DNA from: Merluccius polli
Lineage: Eukaryota; Chordata; Actinopteri; Gadiformes; Merlucciidae
DNA: 64,000 nt
Reading direction: 5' to 3'
Assembly: GCA_030340625.1 (NCBI GenBank)
Contig: JAOPHQ010005150.1
Coordinates: 138,495 to 202,494 of the forward strand
Shown here: piece after piece, positions 1 to 12,136 of the stretch
Numbering within the stretch: the stretch's first letter is position 1
Layout of the letters: each line of letters begins with the position of its first letter
Notes under the pieces: generated by a model
Seen by the model: the letters and a program-made list of their open reading frames with translations, nothing else
What the model was told of the DNA's origin: nothing
Databases searched by the model: none
Translations under genes and position numbers: made by a program

Positions 1-414
1 ATTAATCAATAATGGTATTTAACCGTATAACTGCACACAACTTTATTTAAAAGCAAATGTAAAACATGTGTGTTTGTATTGTGGTGTCCGTGCGTGTGTG
101 CGGCTCCTCCGGCGGAGCGGTTCAAATAGCGGAGTCCGGGAGGGTTCACCTTCACGGCGTAGTTACGAGGGATGTGCGACTATCGTTTTAAAAAATACTA
201 AAGTGTTTTTTAAAGTTAGAAAGATATTAGATATTCAACCGATATTCACGCTCCGAATTACAGCGATCAGACACGCGGAACTAAAGCCGCGATCACCGCA
301 CTGCTTCAAGACTCACAGTATGCAACACAACGTCCTTTTTATCGATAATATAAATTGATCGACACATTTCTTAACGATCAATGATCGATCATCGATTAAT
401 TATGCCCATCCCTA
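1..414 (-). mobile_element. hAT-type element, terminal fragment
   Basis: This fragment is the reverse complement of segments beginning at 10957 and 21241. It ends at 414 in a terminal sequence whose reverse complement begins TAGGGATGGGCATAATTAAT, followed by runs of ATCGAT-rich sequence. The other end lies beyond the window. No transposase is seen. The hAT assignment rests on the style of the terminus; no target-site duplication can be checked because only one end is present. Confidence 0.55.
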
Positions 415-1213
415 ATATATATATAAATGAAATAATGGCCAGGTTGTGTAGTCGATGGCAACCACCATAGCGCAATAGAATCCTGCGCAGCCTGCCCCAT
501 ATTCTGTCGAAAATAATCTCCCGATTGAAATGCATTGGTTTAATTCACAGGCCATTCACTCCTGTAGGCTATTAACCCGACTACGGCTCTAGTAGACGTT
601 GTGAGCATCTTTCCTATTAATTGGATAGTTATTAGGAAGACATGGTTGCTATGGACGCTGAACCCAGCAGCTCGCGTGCCGTTTAAATCATGGCTATAAA
701 ACCATTGTCTTTGCTTGTAATGTTATTTCATGTAACCGTGTAAAGATGTTCTCTTATTTAACAACTTAAAATATATGTTAATACATTTTTCGAGCAGGTA
801 TGGCGTCTTCTTTCTTGTGTTTTAATAGAGCGGGTTAACAGACCATTGTCTTTGCTTCGAGGAGGTCTGGTGGTCTTCCTATATAATAAATAGATAAATT
901 AATTGGGAATTTATTTTCGACATCAGAAGGGGGGGGGGGGGGGGGGGGGGGCTGTGCAGGATTCGCCAAAACAAGTAGGCTAAAATAATCTAATTTAGCA
1001 GAATTTTTCAGCAGACCCCCTCAAAAACTGAAACTAACCACGTCCCTTAAACCCAGTCTCATTCCAGATTGAAGTAAAACTGCGTTGGTCCACAGCGGAA
1101 AATGCATTACGGCTCTGAACATGTGACACGTCTACATTTTTTTTTGGCCCATTCTTTTCAATGGGCCTGCGTCCACGTCACGTGACTTGCTATGATGGTT
1201 GCAATCGATCGCC
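415..1213. other. No gene seen; poly-G tract
   Basis: No convincing exon or element boundary was found. A run of 23 G lies at 929-951. The phrase ACCATTGTCTTTGCTT occurs twice (about 702 and 841), hinting at an old local duplication. Confidence 0.5.
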
Positions 1214-3362
1214 CCCATATCTTTCTATTTTCCGCAGTTTAGACTTGTATAATTAATAAGTTACTTTTGTAATCAACTTGTTTTGTAATCTTTTTTTTAA
1301 TCTCTGTTTGGTGGCTAGTTACGTCACTCTGAGAGATGCGCACGGAGATATTTGGTAGTGACACAGCCTATAACCTATTCGTCAAAGCAAAACACCAAGC
1401 TCATTGATTATTTAACGAGGCAGGGTTATTTGAAATAATTCATTAAGTTATCATTTGTGAGAGGTCATTCCTCCTCCTGAGTGTGTACTGACTATTTCTG
1501 GTGATTGAAATACTCATTGCAAGCTTCCTATTTATGTCTAGTGTACCCCTACTGTCCACAAGCACCCCCCTACCCCCACCCCATATGGATATGGAGAATT
1601 GTTGCTACGTCCCAGTGGTGGTGGTGTCATATATATGAAAGAGGGCATTCAAATATACTACAATGAAAGCAGGCCGAAGCCCTAAAGGAAGTGATGCAAT
1701 AGGTAACCTCTGAGTCAAGGCCAGTAACAAGTAAGCTATAGACCTGGGGTCTCTTTTTTATCAACGGGGGTCTCAAAGGACGCATATGATTATCAACTTG
1801 GGGGCACCAGCCCTACAAGAAATTACTCACCAAGTGCTCCATCTGATCTCGTTGCACCTCACCGGCTCGCTTGCAAGATTTTGGCCTGAAGTTCTTCGCA
1901 GACCTACACCCTGGCCATCCAACATGCATATCTGAGAATCAGGCCTCTTTTTAATAATGACAAAAAGTTATGAGAGAAATGCACATTAACTTTTTGTTAT
2001 CTCATAAGGGGCATAGTGCTGGCTCCTTTTGACCTTTTGACCCCAGACTTCAAAAACTTGTCCACAGGCCAGCTGTGTCTACACACCTTAAGGCACACAT
2101 TAACACCTCCATCCCATCAAAAATGGAGACTAGAAACTAACCTGTCTTATTCACATTTACCTTACTGTTCGAGGTCACGCCCCTTTTCCCACCTTTTCGA
2201 GATAGCTAGAGATGCCAAAATGTATACACACATTTCCCAGGGTCCTGAGAACGACATATCTGAGATATGTCGTATTGGAGTTCTAGCCCTTACAGAAAAA
2301 AAGTTTTACAAAATAGACAGTTTTTTGGACAAAGCCTCTCAGAAGTGCTGCATGTAAGACCTAGTGGATCAGAATGTGGTGGAAAGAAAGTTTTTGGGAT
2401 AGGAAGGTCCTACCACCCTGAAACTTGACTACCTTAAGGCCGCAGTATACTCGCCGTTCCCAAGCTGTCGCGCGACAATGTGACGTCACGGGAGGACGGT
2501 AACTATTTATACTCGCGCTGGTGGCCGCGACATTATTCTACATCACTTCCCCATCTGGTCAGCCATCAACAGTCCAGTGTATGGCAGCAGTTCTCATATG
2601 AAGTGTTTGTAAGCATCCATCTTAATAACTTAGTGATTATCTTAGCCTATATACTTTTATTTTATAACTTACTGCCGCTTTGAGATAGTTTTTCAGCCAC
2701 GTAATTCCACTCGTCTTTGACCACAACAACAGTAGACAGCACTTACATAAAACCACGGTTTATTAGCGAATACATATAGGCATACACCACACAATAAAAC
2801 AGAACATATAAAGAAAGAAGCCTTAGCAATAAGGCGCATTACAATGTGCCTTCGAACTCGTCCGTGTTTCTGTTTCCACTTTGTCGCGCGCCGCTGAAAA
2901 AAAAGGAGCTGTGCGCGACACGGCGCGTTCGGGCCAAAATCCTGTCGCGCCGGCGAGATCTACGTCATTTTGACGTCACAACGTCGCGCGACAGCTTGGG
3001 AACGGCGAGTATACTGCGGCCTTTATTCTAGGGCCTAACTGGGACCCCCACACCGAAACTTGCCCTTCTCGGACCCCGAGGGCAGGGAGGGGGGGGGGGG
3101 GGGCTTTTTTCCAGAGACCCACAATTTTCACAGAGTAATCCCAAGATGCACCCTGAAGGTCAAATGGACAAGATTCTATATCTTGTCAACTAATTCATTA
3201 AGCTTACTGCTTAATGTCCTCGCCTCAGCCACCTATTGCATCACTTCCTTTAGGGCTTCGGCCTCCTAATGAATCACTTTTGTATATTTGAATAATGCCC
3301 TCTTTCATTTATATGACACCACCACCACTGGGACGTGGCAACAATTCTCAATATCCATATTG

Positions 3363-3393
<31 letters not shown>

Positions 3394-3674
3394 TGCTTGT
3401 GGAAGCACACTCAGGAGGAGGAATGACCTCTCACACATAACTTCGTTAATTCTTTCAAATAACATGCCTCGTTAAATCAATGAGCTTGATGTTTTGCTTT
3501 CACGAATAGGTTATAGGCTGTGTCACTACAAAATCTGTCCATGCGCATCTCTCAGGGTGACGTGACTTGACTAGCCACCAGACAGGGATTAAAAAAAAGG
3601 GTCAGAAAGTCAAGTTCAATACAAAAGTAACTTATTAATTATAAGTGTAAACTGCGGAAAATAGAAAGATATTC
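1214..3674. repeat. Long inverted repeat, arms about 0.5 kb
   Basis: Sequence at 1214-1710 recurs in reverse complement at about 3215-3674. Shared landmarks include a TTTCTATTTTCCGCAGTTTA block, a GGTGGCTAGT block and a CCAACCACCACTGGGACGT-like block. The arms differ by scattered substitutions and by poly-G length (28 G at 3366-3393). The roughly 1.5 kb between the arms includes the separate TIR element at 2437-3022. No transposase is recognisable. It may be a foldback element or an old inverted duplication. Confidence 0.65.
2437..3022. mobile_element. PIF/Harbinger-type MITE with TTA target duplication
   Basis: Terminal inverted repeats of about 40 bp begin AGGCCGCAGTATACTCGCCG at both ends and are nearly perfect. 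The flanking trinucleotide TTA is duplicated (2434-2436 and 3023-3025), the usual target signature of PIF/Harbinger. At 586 bp with no transposase it is non-autonomous. Superfamily assignment is inferred from the duplication length and sequence. Confidence 0.7.
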
Positions 3675-4086
3675 CAAGGTGAATTTTGAAGGACACCTTA
3701 GAATATCTGTTGTCTATTTCCTAGCCAGCGGACCCTAGTTTACGACAAAAACAACATAATTGACGGCAGCTCATTTGCCGCACTTAACGTTGTTAACTTG
3801 GTTTGGAGCAGAGCTATGAATGAATGTTATGTTACAATGAATGTTTATGTTTGAACTCACGAAGTCGTTTGCAACGTGAACAGAGCATTAATGCTTACTG
3901 TAGCCTACTTTAATATCTGTGTGTGAATGGGAATGTATATGCTAATGTCTTTACTGAAGGAGACTTGTGGGTTTCTATCACCCACAATGCCAGTATAACG
4001 TTGTCCAAACTGTGGTCCTCATAAGACCCCTCTGTCCGATCATCTATCCATAGACTGCAGGCTGTCTTCCAATCCCCCCACATGAT
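3675..4086. other. No feature seen
   Basis: No coding sequence or repeat boundary is supported in this stretch. Confidence 0.4.
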
Positions 4087-4332
4087 ATGTGTGTGAAACA
4101 CACAGTGGTCCTAATAAGAACTATCTCACAAAATAAAAAACGGTCTCCCCTCCTCCACCTGCTCTGATCACGTGTCTATGTAGTTGTTTCGGGTTAAAAA
4201 AAAAACACGAATGTGTGTGAAACACACAGTGGTCCTAATAAGAACTATCTCACAAAATAAAAAACGGTCTCCCCTCCTCCACCTGCTCTGATCACGTGTC
4301 TATGTAGTTGTTTCGGGTAAAAAAAACACGAT
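4087..4332. repeat. 124-bp tandem duplication, two copies
   Basis: Two nearly identical units start at 4087 and 4211, each beginning ATGTGTGTGAAACACACAGT and ending in an A-rich run followed by CACGA. They differ mainly in the length of the A run. It lies just upstream of the putative first exon of the recombinase-like gene, so it could fall in that gene's promoter, but nothing shows a function. Confidence 0.85.
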
Positions 4333-4536
4333 TGGATACCATTTTATGTATTGATTTGTAAATATTTTGGCGCATCGGTGTCTCTTTTGTGCTCTTCATT
4401 ACTATGTGCGGAGTTAGTCAGGTGTGCGCTATGTCGTAAAACCAGCGCTCCTTTTTTCGTCTCCACACCTGCTCGGGACGCGTGTGCAACACGCACACGC
4501 ACTACTGCGGGATTAACTGCTGGAGCTCTGAAGGAC

Positions 4537-7500
4537 ATGGTAAGTTTTAAGTTATTGTTGCTCCCTGTATAATAAGTGCGCGGTTCATTTTACATTTGCA
4601 TTTGTTTTCGCACGTAAAGCGACGTAAAAACAGCTAACTGTCAATGTGCTCAAACTTCACCATCATGGTTAGCTCATGGCTAATGTGACGTTAGCTAACA
4701 GTTAGCGGGCAATTAGCGGCCCGCGAATAGGGGGTGGGGGGGGGTGAGAGAGATACTTCTAATATAAATTAAACTAAAGTATTTCTGTACAGTGAGTTGT
4801 TCTGTTGTTAAAACACGTTATGATGAAGCAGCTTTGTTTCTGTCGGTGCGTAGAAATAGGACGCTTGAGGAGGACAGCATGATGAGGATGATGACTTCAT
4901 CCTCCTTTTAAAAAAATATTATTATTTTTTTTTTTTTTACAAAGTGAGCTTCCGTTGTTTTATCAAAGTAAACACTGTCACTGCCACACACGTTAAAGCG
5001 ACGTAAAAACAGCTAACTCAATGTGCTCAAACTTCACCATCATGGTTAGCTCATGGCTAATGTGACGTTAGCTAACAGTTAGCGGGCAATTAGCGGCCCG
5101 CGAATAGGGGGTGGGGGTGAGAGAGAGAGAGAGAGAGAGAGACAGTCAAAGAGACAGAGACAGAGACTTCTAATATAAATTAAACTAAAGTATTTCTGTA
5201 CAGTGAGTTGTTCTGTTGGTAAAACACGTTATGATGAAATAGGACGCATGTTGAGTGAGGAGGACAGCATGATGAGGATGATGACTTCATCCTCCTTTTT
5301 TAATCAAAGTAAACACTGTCACTGCCACATGAATAGTTTTGATTAGACAACATCTCCTGATTCAAGACCTTTAATGTGCTACAGTGCTGTTGCCTTCAGA
5401 TATAATCTGGTTAAAGACATTGTAACAAAATAAATGATTGTCTTCATAGACTGTCTAAGCTGTATGACCAAACTGTTCAATATGATAAACCCATGTTGTC
5501 TAAGCATCACTATCAGTAATGTGGTATGTTTGATGCATTCATAAGTCATTCACACACCAGGAAATATCAACATTGAGATTATGTCTAGATTCATGTCACA
5601 ATGTTAATTACATCCTGCCAAACTGTAAGACTGCAGCTTGAAATGCAGAGTGATGTGATCTTTTGAAGTCTGATTTGTCACTGTGTTCACAGGAGGAAGG
5701 CTCAAGTTCCTCTTCCACTGGTCAGACTTCTGACAGCACAGGTGCGATGGAGAGACACAATGAGGTGTTATTATAATTATGTTTATAGTAAATAGGTAAT
5801 GGTAGTGTACAGTGACTGAACAATAATTATTGAAGCATAAGATGAGCTTTAGAGCAATTAAATGTATTTATATCTGCTGCTTTTAGTGAAAATGCAAATC
5901 TCATAACATTTTGTTTAGGGATGCATGATGATCTCTGCACAGCATCACATCAGCAGATAAAGGCTCTATGTAATACTCAGTGCAGTGCAGATCCCCACAG
6001 TTTGTCCTGTTCAACATCAGGTTCAGTGGTCACACTGCTGTCACTGTCAGCAGCACAGTGTGTTTAGTTTTAGATCTGTCAAGTACGAATAATTTTATGG
6101 TTATGACAATAAAAGTCATGTTATGTTGATTTCTGTGTAACTACAGGTGTTGTTAGCTCATCTTGAACCAGATAAACATTTTTCTCTTCTGTAATTTAGT
6201 TGGAGTTGCTGATGAGATGGATGACTTTGATGTTAAACAGAAGACAGAGGTAAGATATGTTATCTTCTTTGGGTTCTTAAAGTCGATAGTGGAAATCAAA
6301 ATATAGTCCTATCTAATAAAGCATAGATGTCCAAAAAAAATTGGCTTAACAGTGATGACCATTTAAACATTTAGATTTCTGTGTTTTGCAGGCGCAAAGT
6401 CATTACTTAAGTCGCCTTCAGAAACTCAAAGCACATCACAGTGTGTGTGAGAGCCGCTACGAGAAGACGCAGACAAAAATATTAAACGATGAGAGGGAGA
6501 GAACCTTGTTTTTCCACCATAACCTGAACACAGCGGTTAGTCAGATGACACCTTTTTATCATGTACTTTACAGTGACCAACAAAAGCCCATAATGACAGG
6601 GATATTCATATACATATACATTCACGGCTTCACTTGCAGTGTCACTCACATTTTAAAATTTCTGCAGGCCTCTTTGAAAGTCAACTTTGTGGTTTCTTTC
6701 AACATGGTAAAGGGTCAAAACACTGCACTAGTCTGAGCTGAAGGAGAGGAATCTGTGATGCCTGTGATCAAAATGCTGACCAGTTATGACACACAGCAGA
6801 GGACCTGCGATTGAAATAAACTCAGGCCACTGCACTCAGTATAGTATCATACAAGCATTTATACTTACTATGGACACCGCTGTGATTAAAAATGAATATT
6901 AAACTGTATTACGATGTACAGTGAGAAACTACTAAAGACATGAAAATGTCTTATTTGCTATTCTTTAGTTTTCTGTTTTGGAAGGGAGAGGGCTTTATTT
7001 AGTTTGATTTCTATGACCTTTTTGTAGGGCTGCTCAATTATGGCAAAAAACATAATCACAATTATTTTAATCAATATTGAGATCTCAATTATTTAGCATG
7101 ACTACTTTTTGACTTCGGAAACACTGCATTTATTGAACTTTGTTGGAAAGGTTGTGGGGGGAAAAAGAGCACATTAGCTCAAATTAAGTAGTTTTGATCA
7201 AGTATGACTCAAGATCTTGTTACTGCAGCCTGTTCCTTGCTGAAAATGTTTTCAGACACATATTGTAGTGTACTGTTTAGCTTTAATATGAGAAGAGGGA
7301 CTAACCTGCAGCCACAGCCAGACCAAAACAGAGGAAGTGTGTGACTTCTCTTAGCTCAGGCTTCCATGACTCCACTATACTTGCATAGCAAAAAGTTGTT
7401 TTCTGTTATATTATCGTTCTAAATCTCACATATTTCACCTTTTAAGTAAACTGTCATTCAGTGGTTTATCACTGGTCTCTCAAACTCAATGCAGCGCCAC

Positions 7501-8081
7501 ATTCAGGTGAGGTTTCAGGGAGCTGTGCAAAGCAAAGTTGTTTTGAGTCCTGTTGCAGCCCTAATTTATACAATGTATATTCAATGCTAATACTTGTCAA
7601 ATGGTATAAATCACAGGACATGGAGTCTTTGCCTTCAGCTCCCAGTCAGCTTTCCACCTCATTCTTGCATCTAGTTTCAACATGTGAAACAAACTTTTGA
7701 TTTCCTGAGCTGAGCAGAGAGAGACACTTAAATGACTTGACTTCCAGCTGGCCTCTTTCTGTCACTAACTTGCATAAACAATCCAATTATACTGATTGTG
7801 AGCATAAGTTTTAACAACTTGATTTGGCAGCAAATATAGTATTTCATCTGTTGCTGTCATACAGTTGATTGAAACATTGAAGTTGTATTGTTCCACAAGT
7901 TAGCCTGCAGACTTTAGGTTTTTGCATAATTTACATTATTAATACAAACCTGTAATTAATCTTTAATTGCCTGTAATATTTTCAAAATGCTTCAATTTAA
8001 ATTTTACAAATTTCCCTTTAATTTTTGCAGATGGAAGATGAATTAGAGGTTCCACCCTTAACAAGAACAGACAGCGTATTT
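4537..8081 (+). pseudogene. 5' exons of the recombinase-like gene
   Basis: Exon 1 ends ATG|GTAAGT at 4539. Exon 5693-5741 encodes a serine-rich stretch, 6200-6249 an acidic stretch (DEMDDFDV), 6392-6535 a basic helical stretch starting AQSHYLSRLQKLKAHH, and 8031-8081 a short piece (EVPPLTRTDSVF). All have AG acceptors and GT donors, and the frames join in phase, which is the main support because the peptides themselves match nothing I recognise. Introns at 5742-6199 and 6536-8030 hold no feature I can identify. Confidence 0.55.
4612..5330. repeat. About 380-bp tandem duplication in intron 1
   Basis: Two direct copies (4612-4990 and 4992-5330) share blocks such as GCGACGTAAAAACAGCTAAC, GCGGGCAATTAGCGGCCCGC and GAGGAGGACAGCATGATGAG. 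Copy 2 has a GA-rich microsatellite (about 5116-5166) and a deletion relative to copy 1. No coding content. Confidence 0.85.
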
Positions 8082-8235
8082 GTAAGTAAAGCTCACATGT
8101 TGTACATGCTTTATTGTTAGCTCTAAGTGGCAGTCAAATGTTATTTACATTGGCCCTGAATAATCAGCTAAACAGATTAATATGTTATGTACATTTTTTG
8201 AGAAGATAATTGCATTATGACGTTGCATCCCTTTA

Positions 8236-9132
8236 GAGTCAAATATAAATTAAAGCTGCAGGCAGCGTTTAAGGTGCCAAGCCTGAGCCGACCAATAAAC
8301 CTAACCCTACCGACCAATAAACCATCAAACCTAACCCTTACACTACCGACCAATAAACCTTTTTTTGCATCTTTGGACTGTAGCAATAGCGCCAACTTTA
8401 GGCCGATTTAGATACAATTTGGACAGTTTTATCTTGACCCATGTACCTCTGACTATCCCAAGTGTGATGATGATTGGGTTTAAGTTAACCCTGCCTCTTG
8501 ACGTGAAGTTAAATTGTGACGATTTTTGACGATTTTGAGCCTCCATGTTGTTTTTCCAATCGACTTCATTTTACTTGAGCAGTTGGAACTTTGGGCCCCA
8601 ACAGCCACTAAGTTGGTCCCGCTCAAATCAAACATTGCGTCTATGAACTGTGGCGTTTTTTGTGACAGGCCACGCCCATTTCGATGCCGCGCCCTATTTG
8701 AAAATATGTTGAATTTATCTCGTTCAAAATTTGAACAACTTTTGTATTCGAGTCAACAAAATAGGAGAAGATAAAAAAGTCAAAAAACCTGGGATCCTTG
8801 GGGAATTTACTTTTTTTAACTAAATTCGAAATGGCCGCAAATCTGGGAACCGGAAGTCATAGGTTCTTGAGGCATATTTGTTCAGCATGAGGATATGCAT
8901 GTGTGAACAAAGTTTCATGAGTGTACGTCAAACTGGTTACAAGATATGCTTGTGCAAATTTTGCATTTTTGGGCAGTTGGTATAGCACCACTTTTGGGCT
9001 AATCAGTGTAATATTTGCTGTCTGTTAATCTTGGGTCAGCCTCTACAGGTCTAGTAAGTTTCATAAAAAGTGTGCGAGTGGTTTAGGCTGTGTAATGCAA
9101 ACGCAGCTGAATAATAAAAATAATAATAATGA
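8236..9132. repeat. Interspersed repeat ending in (AAT)n, intronic
   Basis: It starts near ATTAAAGCTGCAGGCAGCG and ends in an AATAAT-rich tail. The wording resembles the AGCTGCATGCAGCGATG repeats at 51.3 and 52.4 kb, with similar TGACCAAGTTT-like, codon-free prose. It contains a short CCGACCAATAAACC direct repeat (8288-8360). I take it as a diverged member of the same broad class of teleost repeat; the element class is unknown. Confidence 0.45.
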
Positions 9133-9383
9133 AACTAACAATTACAATAAGTTGCCTTCACACACTTTGTGCTTGGCACATAACTAAATGTCTCTGTTCT
9201 ATTGTAGCTGACCAAAGAAATGCTTGGGCACCACACCGATTCAATTTCCACTATCGCCAGCAGTGAAGAGGAGTTTGTCCCAGCATCATCAGAGGCCAGT
9301 TCAGATGAATCATCAGAACGAAGACCAAACACAGGATCCAAAAAGCGCGGCAAGGAAGCCGCTGGATCCTCTTCTCTGGAATG

Positions 9384-12136
9384 TAGGGCTGTCCCGAATA
9401 CCATATTTTGGGCTCCGGAGCTTCGGTAGTAATCGACAGTGAATATTCGAATATTCGGGGGGGGGGGGGGCAAAAAAAAAAAAAAAGAAAAAAAAAAAAG
9501 TTTTTTATGCCAATTGCCTTAGCCCCAGATGTTCCCACATTAGGGACTGTACGATATTTACCGGGGGGGGAGGGCCGGTCGTCAGGGGGGGGAGGGCCTA
9601 GGATAATTTTTTTAAGCCTTAGGGGAGGGCCCAGGAGAATATTTTTGGCCTGGGGGGAGGGCCGAGGAAAATTATTTTATGGGGGGGCAATCGTCATGAC
9701 TCATGCCGAGTTCGATGTTTAAATGAAAGATAGGATAGCCTGTAAGGAAGTGAACGTCTCCTTTACCATAACCATAACCCTTTTTGGAGTGAATTGTTTC
9801 ACAGTAGACTGCGGACGCTGTAGACTCTGCTCTGCGAGCAGACGCTGTAGACTCTGCTCGTCTCATACCACCGCGAACGGGTTTATGAGACCCCAGATCG
9901 TTTCACACAGACGCGGGAGGGTACCTTTGGCGTCAGTATCCAGGGCTTAATTTGGGCCGGAACACGCCGGAATATGTTCCGGCACCTCCAACGGTGGATC
10001 CGGCACCTTTTTTATTTTTTTATTCCCCCCCCCCCCCCCCCGCCGTCAGTGGTTACGATCGCGCAACCCCGTCATCAGTCCGCGGTCCCTCCCGTTGACA
10101 ATCACGAACACCCCCCCCCCCCACCCACCCCCGGGCGTGACAAATCGTCGGTAGGCCTATATTACGAGTTGGGATGAGAACGGGTTGTCTGCCGAAACCG
10201 TCAAGTCTAAATCATGCGATAGGCGCGCACGATGACATCCTCACAGCATGCACACGGGCTGTGTGTGGACTCGGGTCTGCGGCTGAGTCCGCGGCCGGGT
10301 CCGCGGGTCCGGTGCTGGGTCCGGGGCTGGCGGGTCCGGTGCTCCCCCCCCCCCCCGTTGACAATCGCGCCGAATGTAGAGCATATTGTAATGCAGCGTT
10401 GAATGGATGAATAGCTTACATAAGGGTCCCCAGCACTTTTCAAACCACACTCAAGCTTATGGTTATTGTCCCCACCACTTCTAAAACCAAACTGACGCCA
10501 CTGACCACATAGACCAAGAATCGCAGGGTGATCATTAGTCGCTCTTAGTCACAGTAGTTTGTGTTTTGTCTTATAATAGCCTATAAGGTACAATGTCATC
10601 AGCCAAGTTGTGAAATTATTGGGGGAGTCTCGTAACATTGATAAAAGCAGGCTTGTCCCCATTCTCAAGTTCAAGGCACAGCGTGGCATAAACCCCTGCT
10701 CTTGCTGCGTGTGTACCCGTGTGTGTGTATGTGTGCTTATGTGGCCGTTTTAACCTTGTAAACGTCATTTTCTGACCAATTTTATTTGATTCACGTAGCG
10801 GGGAGGGCCTAGGAGAATTTTTTTGAGCCGGGGGGAGGCCCCCGGAAAAAAAAAAATTACCAGGGGGGAGGGCCAGGCAGAACAATTTTAACCCGATCGT
10901 CTGGCGACCGGCCCTCCCCCCCCCGCTAAATATCGTACAGTCCCTTACTCCTTATTAGGGATGGGCATAATTAATCGATGATCGATCATTGATCGTTAAG
11001 AAATGTGTCGATCAATTTATATTGTTATCGATCAAAAGGACGTTGTGTTGCATACTGTGAGTCTTGAAGCGGTGCGGTGATCGCGGCTTTAGTTCCCCGT
11101 GTCTGATCGCTGTAATTCGGAGCGTGAATATCGGTTGAATATCTCTTTCTAACTTTAAAAAACACTTTAGTATTTTTAAGACGATAGTCGCACATCCCTC
11201 GTAACTACGCCAACACGTGTTTTCCATTTGCTTGCTGTTAAATAAAGTTGTGTGCAGTTATACGGTTAAATACGATTATTGATTAATGACCGATCGCGTA
11301 CTGCGGTCAAGACAGCCGTCTCTCGGTTTCGCGTGGTCAAGCCAGCCGCTCCAACATTTTAAATACTTCCATAACTGACATTTTAACAAAACGTTCAGCC
11401 TCATATATGTTTTCTGACTAAGGTATTTCTTTTAGATAGTTCATGCAATTGTTTCCAAATGTGTGGCTCATCTTTTTGTCGCGAGCCTTTTCCGAGCGCC
11501 GGCTGCATATTGTATGGGCATGTCGGCCTTTTCCCCTTTTTTCAAAACAGTTATACAGTTTAATGCCCACTTTTACTGCCTTGTTTGATTATTGTTGGCC
11601 GATAAGTAGGCTACTTATTTTAATTGGAATACAGACTTAGTCTTGTTGAATCTCCAAACCTTTAAGAGCGCATTGTTCGGCTTTTACGAGCGCCGCATAG
11701 GCCTATAACCAGGGACGGGCTGCCATAGGGAGGTTCGGCCGGACGATTTCAGGCCGATTATTTTGTATTTTTTTATTTTGTGTATTATTATTTTTGGGCC
11801 GGTCCAGATTATTGGGCCAGTCCAGGACTGTCATAATACGGTCGTAGGTCCGCGGTGCGCTACAAACGCTACAAACTGAAGCCTGACGTTCACTGCTGTG
11901 AGTGATGTCACGCGCCCAAGCTGAGATGGTATATATTTCCACATCTTAACAGTCAAGTATAAATATAGTACAAGAATGTGCTGACAAAATGTATTTTGCG
12001 GTTCGCCTTTAGTGATGGCCTACATTTAGAAAAAAAAAAAAAAAAAAAAAACGAATATCCGAATCCCAAAATTGAAAACCGAATACCTACCCAACGAACG
12101 AATATCCGAATAGTCGAATATTCGGGTCCAGCCCTA
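9384..12136. mobile_element. Composite hAT element, copy 1 (with nested Harbinger)
   Basis: The ends are TAGGGCTGTCCCGAATA and, reversed, TAGGGCTGGACCCGAATATT. The 8-bp target duplication CTGGAATG flanks it (9376-9383, 12137-12144), diagnostic of hAT. The interior matches copy 2 (21066-22492), including an inner piece starting TAGGGATGGGCATAATTAAT at about 10957 that is also seen at 1-414. Copy 1 additionally carries a Harbinger-type insertion (9543-10944) and lacks about 100 bp present in copy 2 (near 21499-21600). No transposase is encoded. Confidence 0.85.
9543..10944. mobile_element. PIF/Harbinger-type non-autonomous element nested in hAT
   Basis: The inverted ends GGGACTGTACGATATTTA are followed by G-rich arms with GGGAGGGCCGGTCG on both sides. 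TTA is duplicated at 9540-9542 and 10945-10947. Copy 2 of the host hAT supplies the empty site (CCCACATTACTCC at about 21226), which proves the insertion and its 3-bp duplication. The interior contains poly-C runs (10025-10041) and a repeated GACGCTGTAGACTCTGCT motif (about 9816 and 9841). No transposase seen. Confidence 0.85.
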
